Part shown: piece by piece, positions 16,922 to 27,500 of the stretch | How positions within the stretch are numbered: position 1 is the first letter of the stretch | Layout of the letters: the number at the start of each line of letters is the position of its first letter | NCBI RefSeq assembly: GCF_020873875.1 | Contig: NZ_JAHWGU010000023.1 | Location: 62,001-126,000 of the forward strand | DNA length: 64,000 bases | Reading direction: 5' to 3' | DNA from: Actinoplanes sp. DH11 | GTDB taxonomy: Bacteria > Actinomycetota > Actinomycetes > Mycobacteriales > Micromonosporaceae | Program-made: the position numbers and the translations under genes | Notes under the pieces: generated by a model | What the model saw: only the letters and a program-made list of their open reading frames with translations | Told to the model about the DNA's origin: nothing | Databases searched by the model: none

Positions 16922-18227
16922 GGCGCTCTCCGGTGTGCAGTGTCGACGTTTGTTGCGTGGGGGCTTCGGCGGCGGAACGCCGGGGTGCGCGCAGATACAT
17001 GGCCGCGAGCAGGCAGACCACCACGAGCGGGAAGGCCCGCCCCTGGCCGTAGTAGAAGAAGCGGGGCAGTTCGAGCAGGCCGATCGCGGCCACCGCATAA
17101 CCGAGCAGTGCGGCAGGCGAGCCGGCACAGGCGTTGCGGTAGACGCGACCCAGGACCACACCGACCAGGACGAGCAGCACCGGTGCGAGCAGCCGCAGCT
17201 CGCCGAAGATCGGAAGAAGGGCGCTGGGGTTGTTGAACTCCGGGTTCGAATGGGCGTCCAGGTAGGCCCGCCAGAGGTCGGTGCCCGAAGTCCGATCCCC
17301 GCCGGACATGGCGCGGAAGGCACCGCCGAGAACGGGGAACTCCCAGAGGAACTGCAGAGTGGTCTCCGGCCTTATCAGGTCAGGGCTCAGACCGTGCAGG
17401 TAGAGAGCGCCGTTGTTGGTCGCGGTGGCGTAGTACGCCTGCAGCCGATCCGCGGAGAACCCGAGCAGGGTCTGATCCGTGCGGGAGGCGTAGAAGCTCC
17501 AGCTGCGGCTCTGCTCGGACAGAGCGAAGAAGCCGAGCAGGGCGCCGAGCCCGGCACCGGACCAGCCGAGAAAGGCCAGGCCGGACGGCCAGCGTTTCTT
17601 CGGCCCGGGTACCCGGGCGCCGCGCACCCGCGGTAACAGGGCGAGCACCACGGCGAGGGGCATCAGGAGTTCGAGCAGGGCGAGCCGCTCGCTGTTGGCG
17701 ACCACCCGGATCGCTCCCAGGACCAGCGTCAGGACGAGCATCACCGGGTGCGGGCGGCCCAGCCGGTGCAGGAGCGTGCATGCGGCGATGACGAAGGGAC
17801 CGACCTGGGTCAGCGTGGTGATGCCGGGAACGGTCACCGCCTTCTGCGCGCCCGAGCCACCGGTCAGGAACGACGGCCCGTTCTGGAGCACGGCGAGGCC
17901 GAACCAGACGAGGTAGCCGGCCATCGCAAGCCAGAACAAGATCCGGGTCAGCTTCTCCAGGCGATCGAGCGATCCGTCGGACACAGTCAGCCAGGGTGTG
18001 GCAGCGGTCCGGCCGCTGATCGCCACGCCCAGCACGAGAAAGCCGATGCCGGCGGCCTGCAACCAGAGGTCACCGTTGCTCAGCACCCAATCCTGCCCCC
18101 AGTCGCCGCGTTGACCCTCGGTGCTCAGCGCGGCGGGCACGGTGCTCAGGACGGCGGCGAACACCAGGAACCAGAGCGGGTGAACCAGGGCCGGCTGGGA
18201 GAGCGGGATCCGTGTTGCGGTCGGCAC
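16908..18227 (-). CDS. Wzy-like polysaccharide polymerase
   Basis: 439-aa protein with about ten or more hydrophobic segments and a large central loop (FYASRTDQTLLGFSADRLQA to SNPEFNNPSALLPIFGEL). Its position between a flippase/GT pair and a Wzz kinase identifies it as the O-antigen-type polymerase that joins lipid-linked repeat units outside the membrane. Sequence alone gives only a family-level call, because Wzy proteins diverge strongly. The start GTG 18227 lies one base after the stop of the upstream GT gene (TGACGTG), suggesting coupled translation. Confidence 0.82.
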   Translation of the reverse strand: MPTATRIPLSQPALVHPLWFLVFAAVLSTVPAALSTEGQRGDWGQDWVLSNGDLWLQAAGIGFLVLGVAISGRTAATPWLTVSDGSLDRLEKLTRILFWLAMAGYLVWFGLAVLQNGPSFLTGGSGAQKAVTVPGITTLTQVGPFVIAACTLLHRLGRPHPVMLVLTLVLGAIRVVANSERLALLELLMPLAVVLALLPRVRGARVPGPKKRWPSGLAFLGWSGAGLGALLGFFALSEQSRSWSFYASRTDQTLLGFSADRLQAYYATATNNGALYLHGLSPDLIRPETTLQFLWEFPVLGGAFRAMSGGDRTSGTDLWRAYLDAHSNPEFNNPSALLPIFGELRLLAPVLLVLVGVVLGRVYRNACAGSPAALLGYAVAAIGLLELPRFFYYGQGRAFPLVVVCLLAAMYLRAPRRSAAEAPTQQTSTLHTGERHVTR

Positions 18228-18228
18228 G

Positions 18229-19299
18229 TCAGCGGCTCCGCGCCAGGTCGAGCAGCCGGCGTGCGCCGTCCCGCCACGAGTAGCGCCGTGCGTTGGCGGC
18301 CCCGCGTTCCCGCAGCCGCGCACGCGCCGGGGAATCGTTGCTGAGCACGGCGAACTCCGCGGCGTAGGTACGTTCGCCCCGGTCGGACACCATGATCGCG
18401 GCGTCGCCCGCCACCTCCGGGAGGGACGCGTTGCCGGCGCAGATCACCGGACACCCGAGGCGCTGTGCCTCGACGACCGGAATGCCGAAGCCTTCGTAGA
18501 CCGACGGCATGAGCAGGGCGCCCGCGTGCCGGTAGAGATAGGCGAGTTCGGCGTCAGTGACCCGGCCGAGGTAGTGGATGTTCCCGGCGTGCTCCGTGTG
18601 TGCCTCGGGCATGTCGGTGCGGAGCACTCGTGCGGACGGGGCGGCGCCGACCACGACCAGATGCGCACCGGTAGCGGTGAACTGGTCCACCACCAGCGCG
18701 GTTCGCTTGTGCGGTGCCCGGGAACCGACCGTCAGGGCGAACGGCGCGTCCGGCAGCCGGTCCGCGATGCTCGCGTCCGGAACGATGTCGTCCACGTGCT
18801 CGGCGCCGCACGGCACGACGTGGAAGCGGTCGGCCGGTACGCCCAGCCAGTCGGCCACTTCGCCGGCGCTGAACTCCGAGACCGTCACCAGGCGGGCCGG
18901 TCCACGGCTGATCAACCGGTAGAGCGCCTCGTACCAGAGGCGGAAGCCGGTGGAAAAGGCTTCGGGGATGCGGCGGACCGAAGCGTCGTGCATCACGACC
19001 ACCTGGCGGCGCTTGAGCACCGGCGCGGGACCCGACATCGAGATCAGGGTGTGCCCCCAGCTACGCAGCGGCAGCCAGACCTGCTCGAAGAACATTCCGG
19101 AGAAACGGCTGCGTACACAGGTGAACCGCTCGGTGAGCCACGGCGGGGGATCGGCGTCGGCGGGCAACGCGACGACGCACCGCGCCGCGTCGGCGGGATC
19201 CATCGCGCGCATCATCTCGGCGGCGTACCGCTGCGTGCCGGTGATCCGCTGGCTGGTCCAGCGGCCGTTGATCCAGATCCGCCGGTTGACCTCGGTCAT
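18229..19299 (-). CDS. GT4-family glycosyltransferase
   Basis: 356 aa, GT-B fold. The C-terminal donor domain carries ALTVGSRAPHKRTALVV, IHYLGRVTDAELAYLYRHA and the retaining-GT4 E-x7-E element in MPSVYEGFGIPVVEAQRLG. The N-terminal acceptor half contains ITGTQRYAAEMMRAM. It is similar in plan to mannosyl- and rhamnosyltransferases of capsule loci. The start ATG 19299 overlaps the flippase stop (ATGA). The gene is cotranscribed with the polysaccharide locus; sugar specificity is unknown. Confidence 0.9.
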   Translation of the reverse strand: MTEVNRRIWINGRWTSQRITGTQRYAAEMMRAMDPADAARCVVALPADADPPPWLTERFTCVRSRFSGMFFEQVWLPLRSWGHTLISMSGPAPVLKRRQVVVMHDASVRRIPEAFSTGFRLWYEALYRLISRGPARLVTVSEFSAGEVADWLGVPADRFHVVPCGAEHVDDIVPDASIADRLPDAPFALTVGSRAPHKRTALVVDQFTATGAHLVVVGAAPSARVLRTDMPEAHTEHAGNIHYLGRVTDAELAYLYRHAGALLMPSVYEGFGIPVVEAQRLGCPVICAGNASLPEVAGDAAIMVSDRGERTYAAEFAVLSNDSPARARLRERGAANARRYSWRDGARRLLDLARSR

Positions 19300-20507
19300 G
19301 CGCTCATCTCCTTCAGTCGGGGGCGGATGTGGACGCGGCGCCTGTCCTCGGCGTTGCGCAGGGCGTACCAGGTGATGAGCAGCATTTCGCTCCCGCAGAG
19401 AAGCAGGAGGTAGAGCTGGAGGTCACGGATCCAGACGGCACCTATCGCGATGGTGAACAGGGCGATGGCGCTGGCCGTCAGATTGGTGACCATGAATCGT
19501 GCGGGGGAGGCGTTCAGCATGTGCCGCGTCCCCTGCCACGTATTGACGAGGACGAAGAGCTTGTAGGCGCAGTAGACGAGGACGGTCAGGGCGGCCGTGG
19601 CGGCGAGATCCTCGGAGACCAGGCGCCGGATGGCCGAGCTGCCGGCCAGGGCGACGGCGGTGACCAGCAGACTGCCGATCGTCAGCAGCTTCGGCAGACT
19701 GAACAGCGGGCTGATCCGGCCGCGCAGCAGATCCTCCCGCACCGAGGCGTTGAGCAGCAGGTGGAACGGGCCGAAGACGAGCTCCAGCGCCCGGATCACC
19801 ACGATCGCCGTGCCACCGACACAGATGCCGGCGAGGGTCGGCAGGGCCACGCTGAACATCAGTCCTACCGCCGACGCGAAGCCGTAGGACATGCCCGGGC
19901 GCAGGGACGACCACAGCGCCGGCCGGATGCCGCTGGAGACGGCGCCGCGGCGGCACTGCCGGGCCGCCCATGCGAGCACCAGCAGTTGAGCCGGTACGGC
20001 GGCGACCAGCACGCTCCGGCCGGTCGCCGCGAGGAGCACCGCCGAGATGACGGTGCCCATCGCGGTGAGCTGCGGCACTAGGTTTCCCGCGGCGACCGAG
20101 CGGATCCGGTTGAGCAGCCAGTACCGGTTCTCAATCCAGACCTGCAAGAGCACGGGTACGGCGGTCGCAGCCCACGCCCATCCGCCGCCGCCCGGCACCG
20201 CGATCAGCGGTACGAAAACCACCACCGGAGCGATGATCAGCGTCGTCGCGAGTGCCGTCCGGGTGGCCCAGGCTCGCGGGTCCCAATCCGGCGGGACGAC
20301 ACCGCGGGCGATCGGGCGGCCGAGCAGAGCCTCCTGCAGCACGTACGGGATCGCCAGCAGGGTGCCCTGGAGCGCGACCAGAACCAGGTCCGAGTGCCCG
20401 CTCCAGGAGGCGATCAGAAACACCGCGACGCTGCTCAGGCGGGTGAGCGCCTGCACCGAGATCTGCGAGCGTTGCAGATTCCCGGCGAGCGACAGCGGTG
20501 ATCTCAT
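19296..20507 (-). CDS. Wzx-like oligosaccharide flippase
   Basis: 403-aa polytopic protein with about 12 hydrophobic segments and few charged loops, starting MRSPLSLAGNLQRSQIS. Size, topology and the place between two glycosyltransferases and a polymerase indicate a MATE-like Wzx flippase that moves undecaprenyl-linked repeat units across the membrane. The family match is inferred mainly from topology and context. The start ATG 20507 overlaps the upstream GT stop (ATGA). Confidence 0.8.
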   Translation of the reverse strand: MRSPLSLAGNLQRSQISVQALTRLSSVAVFLIASWSGHSDLVLVALQGTLLAIPYVLQEALLGRPIARGVVPPDWDPRAWATRTALATTLIIAPVVVFVPLIAVPGGGGWAWAATAVPVLLQVWIENRYWLLNRIRSVAAGNLVPQLTAMGTVISAVLLAATGRSVLVAAVPAQLLVLAWAARQCRRGAVSSGIRPALWSSLRPGMSYGFASAVGLMFSVALPTLAGICVGGTAIVVIRALELVFGPFHLLLNASVREDLLRGRISPLFSLPKLLTIGSLLVTAVALAGSSAIRRLVSEDLAATAALTVLVYCAYKLFVLVNTWQGTRHMLNASPARFMVTNLTASAIALFTIAIGAVWIRDLQLYLLLLCGSEMLLITWYALRNAEDRRRVHIRPRLKEMSA

Positions 20508-21535
20508 CGACCGGCCTTCACGACGTGGCGGTAGACGCCGGCGAGCATCTCGGTCTGACGGCCGGCGTTCATGGTGCGGAGCAGGTTGGTTGCGGCACGG
20601 AGCGAATCGGCGCGGGCAGTGGGTGATCTGAGGATTTCCAGGACCCGGTCGGCGGCCTGGGTGGGGTCGGTCGCGGTGGGCAGGGGGAGGCCGGTGAAGG
20701 CGGCGATGTCGCGGACCACCAGGGGCAGCCCGGCGGCGGCCGCGTCGAGGACGCTTATCGGGAAGCCCTCGGAGGCGGCGCAGTGCAGGTAGAGGTCGCT
20801 GCCGGCCAGGGCGGCGGCCATGGCGTCCTGGGGCAGCCAGCCGGTGATCTCGACACCGGCGGTGGTCAGGGCGTGCCGGTGGACCTCGTTGTCGCCGCCG
20901 CCGATCCAGCGGAACCGGACCCGGGGGTCGCGGTCGCGGACGATGGCGGCGACCTCGGCGAAGAAGAGCGGGTCCTTCTGCGCGGTGAGGCGGCCGATCA
21001 TGGAGATGACCGGGGTGCCGGAGGGTCGCGGGGCCGGTGGCCGGGTGCTGATGCCGGGCCGGTTCGGCACGACTGCCACGTGGGTGCGTGCCAGCCGGGA
21101 GACCCGGCGGGCCAGCTGTTCCTCGTACGGGGAGACCGCGAGGATGGCGGCCGTCCGGTGGGCCAGCACCGACTCGGCGACCCGGGCGACGACGCGCTGC
21201 GAGCCGGAGACGGCCGGGTTCACGAAGCCGAAGCAGTGCGGCTGGTAGACCACCGGCACGCCGGTCCGGGCCAGCCGGGTGTAGATACCGGCCCAGCTGG
21301 AGTGCGCGTGCACCACGTCGGGGCGCAGCCGCCGTACCGCGTCGGTGACCGCGCGGATCCGGGCGCCGGCGCCGGCCGGCAGCCGGGTGGTGCTGGTGAA
21401 GCCGGCCGGCGTGCAGGGGTCGGCGTCGGCGTGCCAGAGCAGGTGGTGCTCGTCGCGGTCCAGGCCGGCGGCCATCTGGTTGACGACGGCGCCGGTTCCG
21501 GCGGAGTAGCACTCGGTGACATGAAGGATGCGCAC
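20504..21535 (-). CDS. GT4-family glycosyltransferase
   Basis: 343 aa, GT-B fold. The N-terminus RILHVTECYSAGTGAVVNQM and PDVVHAHSSWAGIYTRL are typical of GT4 acceptor domains. The C-terminal half has ISMIGRLTAQKDPLFF, WIGGGDNEVHR and the E-x7-E motif in ASEGFPISVLDAAAAGLP. It probably adds the second sugar after the phosphoglycosyl transferase. The start is GTG 21535, one base after the stop of the preceding gene (TGACGTG, the same junction as before the polymerase). Confidence 0.9.
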   Translation of the reverse strand: MRILHVTECYSAGTGAVVNQMAAGLDRDEHHLLWHADADPCTPAGFTSTTRLPAGAGARIRAVTDAVRRLRPDVVHAHSSWAGIYTRLARTGVPVVYQPHCFGFVNPAVSGSQRVVARVAESVLAHRTAAILAVSPYEEQLARRVSRLARTHVAVVPNRPGISTRPPAPRPSGTPVISMIGRLTAQKDPLFFAEVAAIVRDRDPRVRFRWIGGGDNEVHRHALTTAGVEITGWLPQDAMAAALAGSDLYLHCAASEGFPISVLDAAAAGLPLVVRDIAAFTGLPLPTATDPTQAADRVLEILRSPTARADSLRAATNLLRTMNAGRQTEMLAGVYRHVVKAGR

Positions 21536-21536
21536 G

Positions 21537-22928
21537 TCAGCGGCCTCCGGCGCTGACGACCTCGTGCAGGGTACGCACGATGATCTTCACGTCCAGCCAG
21601 AGCGACCAGTTCTCGATGTAGTAGTTGTCGAAGCGGGCCCGGTCACCGATCGGGGTGTCGCCGCGCAGGCCGCTGACCTGGGCGAGGCCGGTCAGGCCGA
21701 CGGGTACGCGGTGCCGGCGGGCGTAGTGCGGGTGTTCGGCGGAGAACTGCTCGACGAAGTGCGGCCGTTCCGGGCGCGGGCCGACGACCGTCATGTCGCC
21801 GCGGAAGATGTTCCACAGCTGGGGCAGCTCGTCGAGCGAGGTGCGGCGCAGCACCCGGCCGACCGGGCCGACCCGGTCGTCGTTCGCGATCGACCAGGTG
21901 GTCTGCGAGTCCGTCTCGTCGCGCGGCCGCATCGAGCGGAACTTGAGCACCTGGAAGGTGCGCCCGCCCCGGCCGACCCGTTCCTGGCGGAACAGCACGC
22001 CGGGGCCGCCCTCCAGCCGGACCGCGACGGCGCAGGCCAGCAGGACCGGGCTGAGCAGCAGCAGGGCGAGCGCGCTGAGCGCGACGTCGAAGCTGCGCTT
22101 CAGCCGCCAGCGCCAGCCGTCGAGCTCGGGCAGGCGGACCCGGACCACCGGGATGGCACCCACGTGGTCCTGGTGCGGGTTGCGGATCGGGAAGCGGCGC
22201 ATCCGGGGCACCACGTACACGTGCCGGGTACGGCCCATCGACGCTTCCAGCACGTCGGCGAACCGGTCCTCCGGCGCGTTCGGGTCGGCGACCACCACGA
22301 CCGTCGCGCCGTGCCGTTCCAGCACGTGGGCCAGGTCGACCACGTCGCCGAGGCGCGGCACGCCGATCGCGGCCGGGTCGTGGTGCCAGGTCTCGTCCAG
22401 GTAGCCGACCGGCTTGAGTCCGTAGCTGTGGTCCCGGTGCAGGACCTGGATCAGGTCCGTGGCGACCGGTCCGCTGCCGACCACGACGGCCCGGCGGCCG
22501 GCCCGCCGCGACCGGCGGGCGGCCCGGATCACCGCGTAGGTGAGCGACCGGCCGGCGAGCAGCAGCAGGATGGTGGCGCCGGTGGTCCGCAACAGCGACT
22601 CGACGGTGATGCGGGTGTCCACCGTGTGCCGCAGGGCGGTGACGCCGGCGACCAGGGCGGCCGCGATCAGCACCCGGCCGATCAGGGCGGGCAGGTCGTC
22701 GAGCAGCGACAGGTGCAGGCGGCGGCCGTAGAGGCCGGCCGACGCGAGCAGCGCGATCGTCACCAGCGCGAGGACGGTCAGCGCCCGGAAGTGCGTGCTG
22801 TTGGCCGGAATGAGCGCGAAAAGAGCTACCGCATCGATTCCGAGAATGAGAATCCACGCCGGCGGCGGTGTGGTCCTGGCTTTCTCACTCGACATCGAAG
22901 TGATGGCGGTGGACTGTCCCCCGTACAC
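21537..22928 (-). CDS. Polyprenyl-phosphate hexose-1-phosphate transferase (WbaP/CpsE type)
   Basis: 463 aa. Four N-terminal membrane segments (about 25-135) precede a CoA-binding-like domain (RRAVVVGSGPVATDLIQVL). A fifth membrane segment follows (about 285-305), then the bacterial sugar transferase domain with KRSFDVALSA, LKFRSMRP, LDELPQLWNIFRGDM and VGPRPERP. It starts repeat-unit synthesis by loading a sugar phosphate onto undecaprenyl phosphate. GTG 22928 is chosen because CGGAGG lies 4 bases upstream; the open frame extends 36 codons further without a better site. It is the first gene of the six-gene polysaccharide run. Confidence 0.92.
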   Translation of the reverse strand: MYGGQSTAITSMSSEKARTTPPPAWILILGIDAVALFALIPANSTHFRALTVLALVTIALLASAGLYGRRLHLSLLDDLPALIGRVLIAAALVAGVTALRHTVDTRITVESLLRTTGATILLLLAGRSLTYAVIRAARRSRRAGRRAVVVGSGPVATDLIQVLHRDHSYGLKPVGYLDETWHHDPAAIGVPRLGDVVDLAHVLERHGATVVVVADPNAPEDRFADVLEASMGRTRHVYVVPRMRRFPIRNPHQDHVGAIPVVRVRLPELDGWRWRLKRSFDVALSALALLLLSPVLLACAVAVRLEGGPGVLFRQERVGRGGRTFQVLKFRSMRPRDETDSQTTWSIANDDRVGPVGRVLRRTSLDELPQLWNIFRGDMTVVGPRPERPHFVEQFSAEHPHYARRHRVPVGLTGLAQVSGLRGDTPIGDRARFDNYYIENWSLWLDVKIIVRTLHEVVSAGGR

Positions 22929-23431
22929 GTCGCCTCCGTTTTCCCTTCTGCTGGCCGGCCGCGTTCCGATGCTGGCCTGCGGCGAAGTTGAACAGTAGGG
23001 AGGCAGTATTCGTGCCAGCGTCGTCCTTTCGGACAATCAGTATTTACCGGTGTTCTGAAAAGGCGGAAAGCGGACGTGGGTGACGGCGGGGCCGCCGTGT
23101 ACGTGACGGATCGGAACGGCGCGGCAGGCTGTCTTGTTTCGGCCCGGGAATCCGTTCTGACGGGTGGGTCCGACCTGAGAAAGTGCTAGGAACTGGGCGG
23201 GTATCGGCTGAGTGATCTGAGTCTCCGCGAACACTCAGCGTGATCTCATCCCTACAGCTGGCGGGGGAGAACCTACTGATAGTCCGGTTCGGGGTCACCG
23301 TCCGTGGTGAGGGCTGCCGGGCCTGAACAACCGCTTCAAACGGACGCCGGGATGCCGTCGGAGAGAAAGCTGTCCGAACGGGGGATGATCTCGGCTTGAC
23401 CATTCCTCGCCCGTACATGAAAGGTGTGGGG
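22929..23431. other. Divergent control region of the polysaccharide locus and LCP gene
   Basis: About 500 bases between the phosphoglycosyl transferase (minus) and the LCP gene (plus). It must hold both promoters. No riboswitch, RNA gene or convincing -35/-10 pair was recognised. Confidence 0.5.
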
Positions 23432-24526
23432 GTGGAATCTGGGATCGATGTGGTCGGCGAGCCCGGCGAAAAGGAACAGCCGGCCGCGAACGAGAAGAAC
23501 AAGGGATGGTTCGGCTCGATGCCGGGCTGGAAGAAGGCGCTTCTCGTTCTGGCGGCGCTTGTTCTCGTGGTGGCCGGTGGCGTCACCGGCGGAGGTTATT
23601 TCCTCTACAGCCGCTACGAGAACAAGGTTTCCCGCGCCGAGCTGCTGCCCGCCGACTCCGCCGAGGACGTCGCCCGATCCGCGGCGAACTGGGAGTCAGG
23701 GCCGCTCAATCTGCTGCTGCTCGGCTCCGACTCGCGGGCCGGGGAGTCCGGCGGGACGAGCCCGATCGGCGAGCGGTCGGACACGATCATGCTGCTGCAC
23801 ATCTCGAAGGCGCGCGATCACGCGACGTTCGTCTCGATCCCGCGGGACAGCTACGTGGACGTGCCCGCCGGTGGCGGCTGGAAAGGCGGCAAGAACAAGA
23901 TCAACTCAGCGTTCGCCTTCGGTGGGGCGCCGCTGACCGCGAAGACCGTGAAGGAGCTGACCGGGGTCACCCTGGACGGCGCGATGATCGCTGACTTCGC
24001 CAGCATCCGGGACATGGTCGACGCGGTGGACGGGGTGAACGTCTGCATCGACACGAAGGTGACCTCCGCGCACAGCGGCACGGTCTGGGACGCCGGATGC
24101 CACGACATGGACGGCGAGGTGGCCCTGGACTTCGTCCGCCAGCGCTACGGCGTCAAGGGCGGCGACTTCGGCCGGATGAAGAATCAGCAGCTCGTGGTGA
24201 AGTCGCTGATCGCCAAGGTGCAGTCGAGCGGCACGCTGACCAACCCGCTCAAGCTGGACAACCTGCTCGGCATCGCGGCCGACTCGCTCACCGTCGACCA
24301 GAAGCTGGACCTGCGGGACCTGGCCTTCGCGGTCCGGGAGATCCGCCCGGCGAACATCGATTACCGGACCGTTCCCTACACCACCGCCAGCCTCAAGACC
24401 CCGGCCGGCAGCGCGGTGAAGCTCGACCCGGATCTGTCGACGTCGATGTTCAAGGCGATCGCGGACGACACCGTCGAGCAGTGGATCAGCGCGCACCCGG
24501 CGGAGGGTACGGTCAGCGGCCGCTGA
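23432..24526 (+). CDS. LytR-CpsA-Psr (LCP) family cell-wall ligase
   Basis: About 364 aa. A cytoplasmic leader is followed by one membrane segment (KKALLVLAALVLVVAGGV) and an extracellular LCP domain. That domain has LLLLGSDSRAGESGG, RSDTIMLLHISK, FVSIPRDSYVDVP, NKINSAFAFGG and DFVRQRYGVKGGDFGRMKNQ, covering the conserved Arg and Asp residues that hold polyprenyl pyrophosphate. These enzymes transfer lipid-linked glycopolymers onto peptidoglycan, so attachment of the polysaccharide made next door is a natural role. GTG 23432 has AAAGG 7 bases upstream. TTG 23396 and ATG 23417 are in-frame alternatives. Confidence 0.9.
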   Translation: MESGIDVVGEPGEKEQPAANEKNKGWFGSMPGWKKALLVLAALVLVVAGGVTGGGYFLYSRYENKVSRAELLPADSAEDVARSAANWESGPLNLLLLGSDSRAGESGGTSPIGERSDTIMLLHISKARDHATFVSIPRDSYVDVPAGGGWKGGKNKINSAFAFGGAPLTAKTVKELTGVTLDGAMIADFASIRDMVDAVDGVNVCIDTKVTSAHSGTVWDAGCHDMDGEVALDFVRQRYGVKGGDFGRMKNQQLVVKSLIAKVQSSGTLTNPLKLDNLLGIAADSLTVDQKLDLRDLAFAVREIRPANIDYRTVPYTTASLKTPAGSAVKLDPDLSTSMFKAIADDTVEQWISAHPAEGTVSGR

Positions 24527-24566
24527 ACGCGGCGTTAATCACCGGGCAACGCGCGAGCGTACCGCC

Positions 24567-24572
24567 TATTCT
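24567..24572 (+). promoter_or_regulatory. Possible -10 element of a leaderless hrpA transcript
   Basis: TATTCT ends 9 bases before the hrpA ATG, and no ribosome site is visible. A transcript would therefore start at or next to the start codon, as is common in actinobacteria. No clear -35 box was seen. Confidence 0.35.
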
Positions 24573-24581
24573 TGCCTCGCC

Positions 24582-27500
24582 ATGTCGATTTCGCCTTCCC
24601 CCGCATCCGTGTCCGAGCTGCGCTCCCGGATCTCCGAACTCCTTCCCCGCGACGAACACCGCATCGGACGACGGCTGGAGGGCACCCGGCGGATCCGGGA
24701 CGACGCCGCCCGCTCCGCCGCGCTCGCCGAGATCGCCGCGGAGGTCGAGCAGGCCCGGTCCCGCCTCGCGAGCCGGCTCGCCTCGGTGCCCCGCGTCACC
24801 TACCCGCAGGCGCTGCCGGTCAGCGCCCGCAAGGACGACATCGCCGCGGCGATCCGCGACCACCAGGTCGTGGTCGTGGCCGGCGAGACCGGTTCCGGCA
24901 AGACCACCCAGATCCCCAAGATCTGCCTGGAGCTGGGCCGGGGCGTGCGCGGGCAGATCGGGCACACCCAGCCCCGGCGGATCGCCGCCCGGACCGTCGC
25001 CGAGCGGATCGCCGAGGAGCTCGACCGGCCGCTCGGCAACACCGTCGGCTACAAGGTGCGCTTCACCGACCAGGTCAGCGACGACACCATGATCAAGGTG
25101 ATGACCGACGGCATCCTGCTGGCCGAGATCCAGAACGACCGGATGCTGCGCCGGTACGACACCCTCATCATCGACGAGGCGCACGAGCGCAGTCTCAACA
25201 TCGACTTCATCCTCGGGTACCTGCGCGAGCTGCTGCCCCAGCGCCCCGACCTCAAACTGATCATCACGTCGGCGACGATCGAGACCGAGCGGTTCGCCGC
25301 GCACTTCGCCGACGCCGCCGGCACACCGGCACCGGTGATCGAGGTGTCCGGCCGGACCTACCCGGTCGAGGTCCGCTACCGGCCGCTGGTCACCACCCGG
25401 CTGATCGAGGACGACGAGATCCGCGAGGAACCGGTCGACCAGATCGACGGCATCGCGGCCGCGGTCGACGAACTGCCGCGCGACGGCGACATCCTGGTCT
25501 TCCTCTCCGGCGAGCGGGACATCCGGGACACCGCCGACGCGCTGAGCAAGCGGGACCTGCGCAACACCGAGATCGTCCCGCTCTACGGCCGGCTGTCCGC
25601 CGCCGAGCAGCACAAGGTCTTCGAACGGCACACCGGCCGCCGGGTCGTGCTCGCCACCAACGTCGCCGAGACGTCGCTGACGGTGCCCGGCATCCGCTAC
25701 GTGATCGACCCCGGCACCGCGCGGATCAGCCGGTACTCGCACCGGCTCAAGGTCCAGCGGCTGCCGATCGAGGCGGTGTCGCAGGCCTCCGCCAACCAGC
25801 GCAAAGGCCGCTGCGGGCGCACCTCCGACGGCATCTGCATCCGGCTCTACTCGGAGGAGGACTTCGAGCAGCGCCCCGAGTTCACCGAGCCGGAGATCCT
25901 GCGCACCAACCTGGCGAGCGTCATCCTGCAGATGACGAACCTGGGCCTCGGCGACCTCGCGAAGTTCCCGTTCATCGACCCGCCGGACCGGCGCAACATC
26001 ACCGACGGCGTGAAACTGCTCGAAGAACTCGGCGCGCTCGCCGACCGCAAGCTCACCCCACTCGGCCGGCAGCTCGCACAACTGCCCGTCGACCCGCGGC
26101 TGGCCCGCATGGTCATCGAGGCCGATCGGCAGGACTGCCTCGCCGAGGTGATGGTGATCGCGGCCGCGCTGTCGATCCAGGACCCGCGCGAACGGCCCGC
26201 CGACAAACAGCAGCAGGCCGACGAGAAGCACGCCCGGTTCACCGACAAGGAATCGGACTTCTTCAGCTATCTCAACCTGTGGCGTTATCTGCGGGAGAAA
26301 CAGCAGGAACTGTCCGGCAACCAGTTCCGCCGGCTGTGCCGCAGCGAATTCCTGAACTACCTGCGGGTGCGGGAGTGGCAGGACATCTACTCGCAGCTCA
26401 AGCAGGTCACCCGTACGCTCGGGCTCGCCCTGAAGGAGGACTGGGAAGCCGGGGTCGCGGCACAACCCGTGCACACCGCGCTGCTCGCGGGCCTGCTCAG
26501 CCACATCGGGTTCAAGGATCCGGAGAAACGGGAGTACCTGGGCGCCCGGGGCGCGAAATTCGCCATCTTCCCCGGCTCGGCGCTGTTCAAGCGGCAACCG
26601 AAATGGGTGATGTCCGCCGAACTCGTGGAGACCAGCCGGCTCTGGGGCCGGGTGAACGCGCGGATCGAACCCGAATGGGCCGAGAAACTGGCGCCGCACC
26701 TGGTCAAACGGTCCTACTCGGAACCGCACTGGGACCGCAAGATGGGCGCGGTGATGGCCTTCGAGAAGGTGACCCTTTACGGTCTGCCGATCGTGCCGCG
26801 CCGCCGCGTCGGTTACGGCAAGGTCGACCCCGCCGCCTCCCGCGACCTGTTCATCCGGCACGCCCTCGTCGAGGGCGACTGGGAGACGCACCACAAGTTC
26901 TACGCCGAGAACGTGCGCCTGCTGAAACAGATCACCGAGATCGAGAACCGGGCGCGGCGGCGGGACATCGCGGTCGACGACGAGACGGTGTACGCGCTCT
27001 ACGACGCCCGCATCCCGGCGGAGGTGGTGTCGTCGCGCCACTTCGACGGCTGGTGGAAGAAGGCCCGGCGGGAGAACCCGGACCTGCTCACCTTCACCCG
27101 GGAGGACGTCGTCAACGCCGGCCGGGACACGGTCGACCCGAACGCCTTCCCGGACGCCTGGCTGGCCGGCGGCGTGAAACTGCCGCTGCACTACGAGTTC
27201 AACCCCGACTCGCACGCCGACGGCGTCACCGTCCGGGTCCCGCTCGACCTGATCAACAAGCTGGACGCGGACGACTTCGGCTGGTCCGTGCCGGGCTTCC
27301 GCAAGGACGTCGTGATCGCCCTGATCCGGGCCCTGCCGAAACAGCTGCGAACCAGCTTCGTCCCGGTGCCCGACTGGGCGGAAGCGGTCCTCGACCGGGT
27401 CCCCGCGCGGCGCGGCGCGCTGCCCGACGCGATCGGCACCGAGCTGCGGCGCCTCAGCGGGGTGGTCGTACCGGCCGACGCGTGGCGCCCGGACCAGGTG

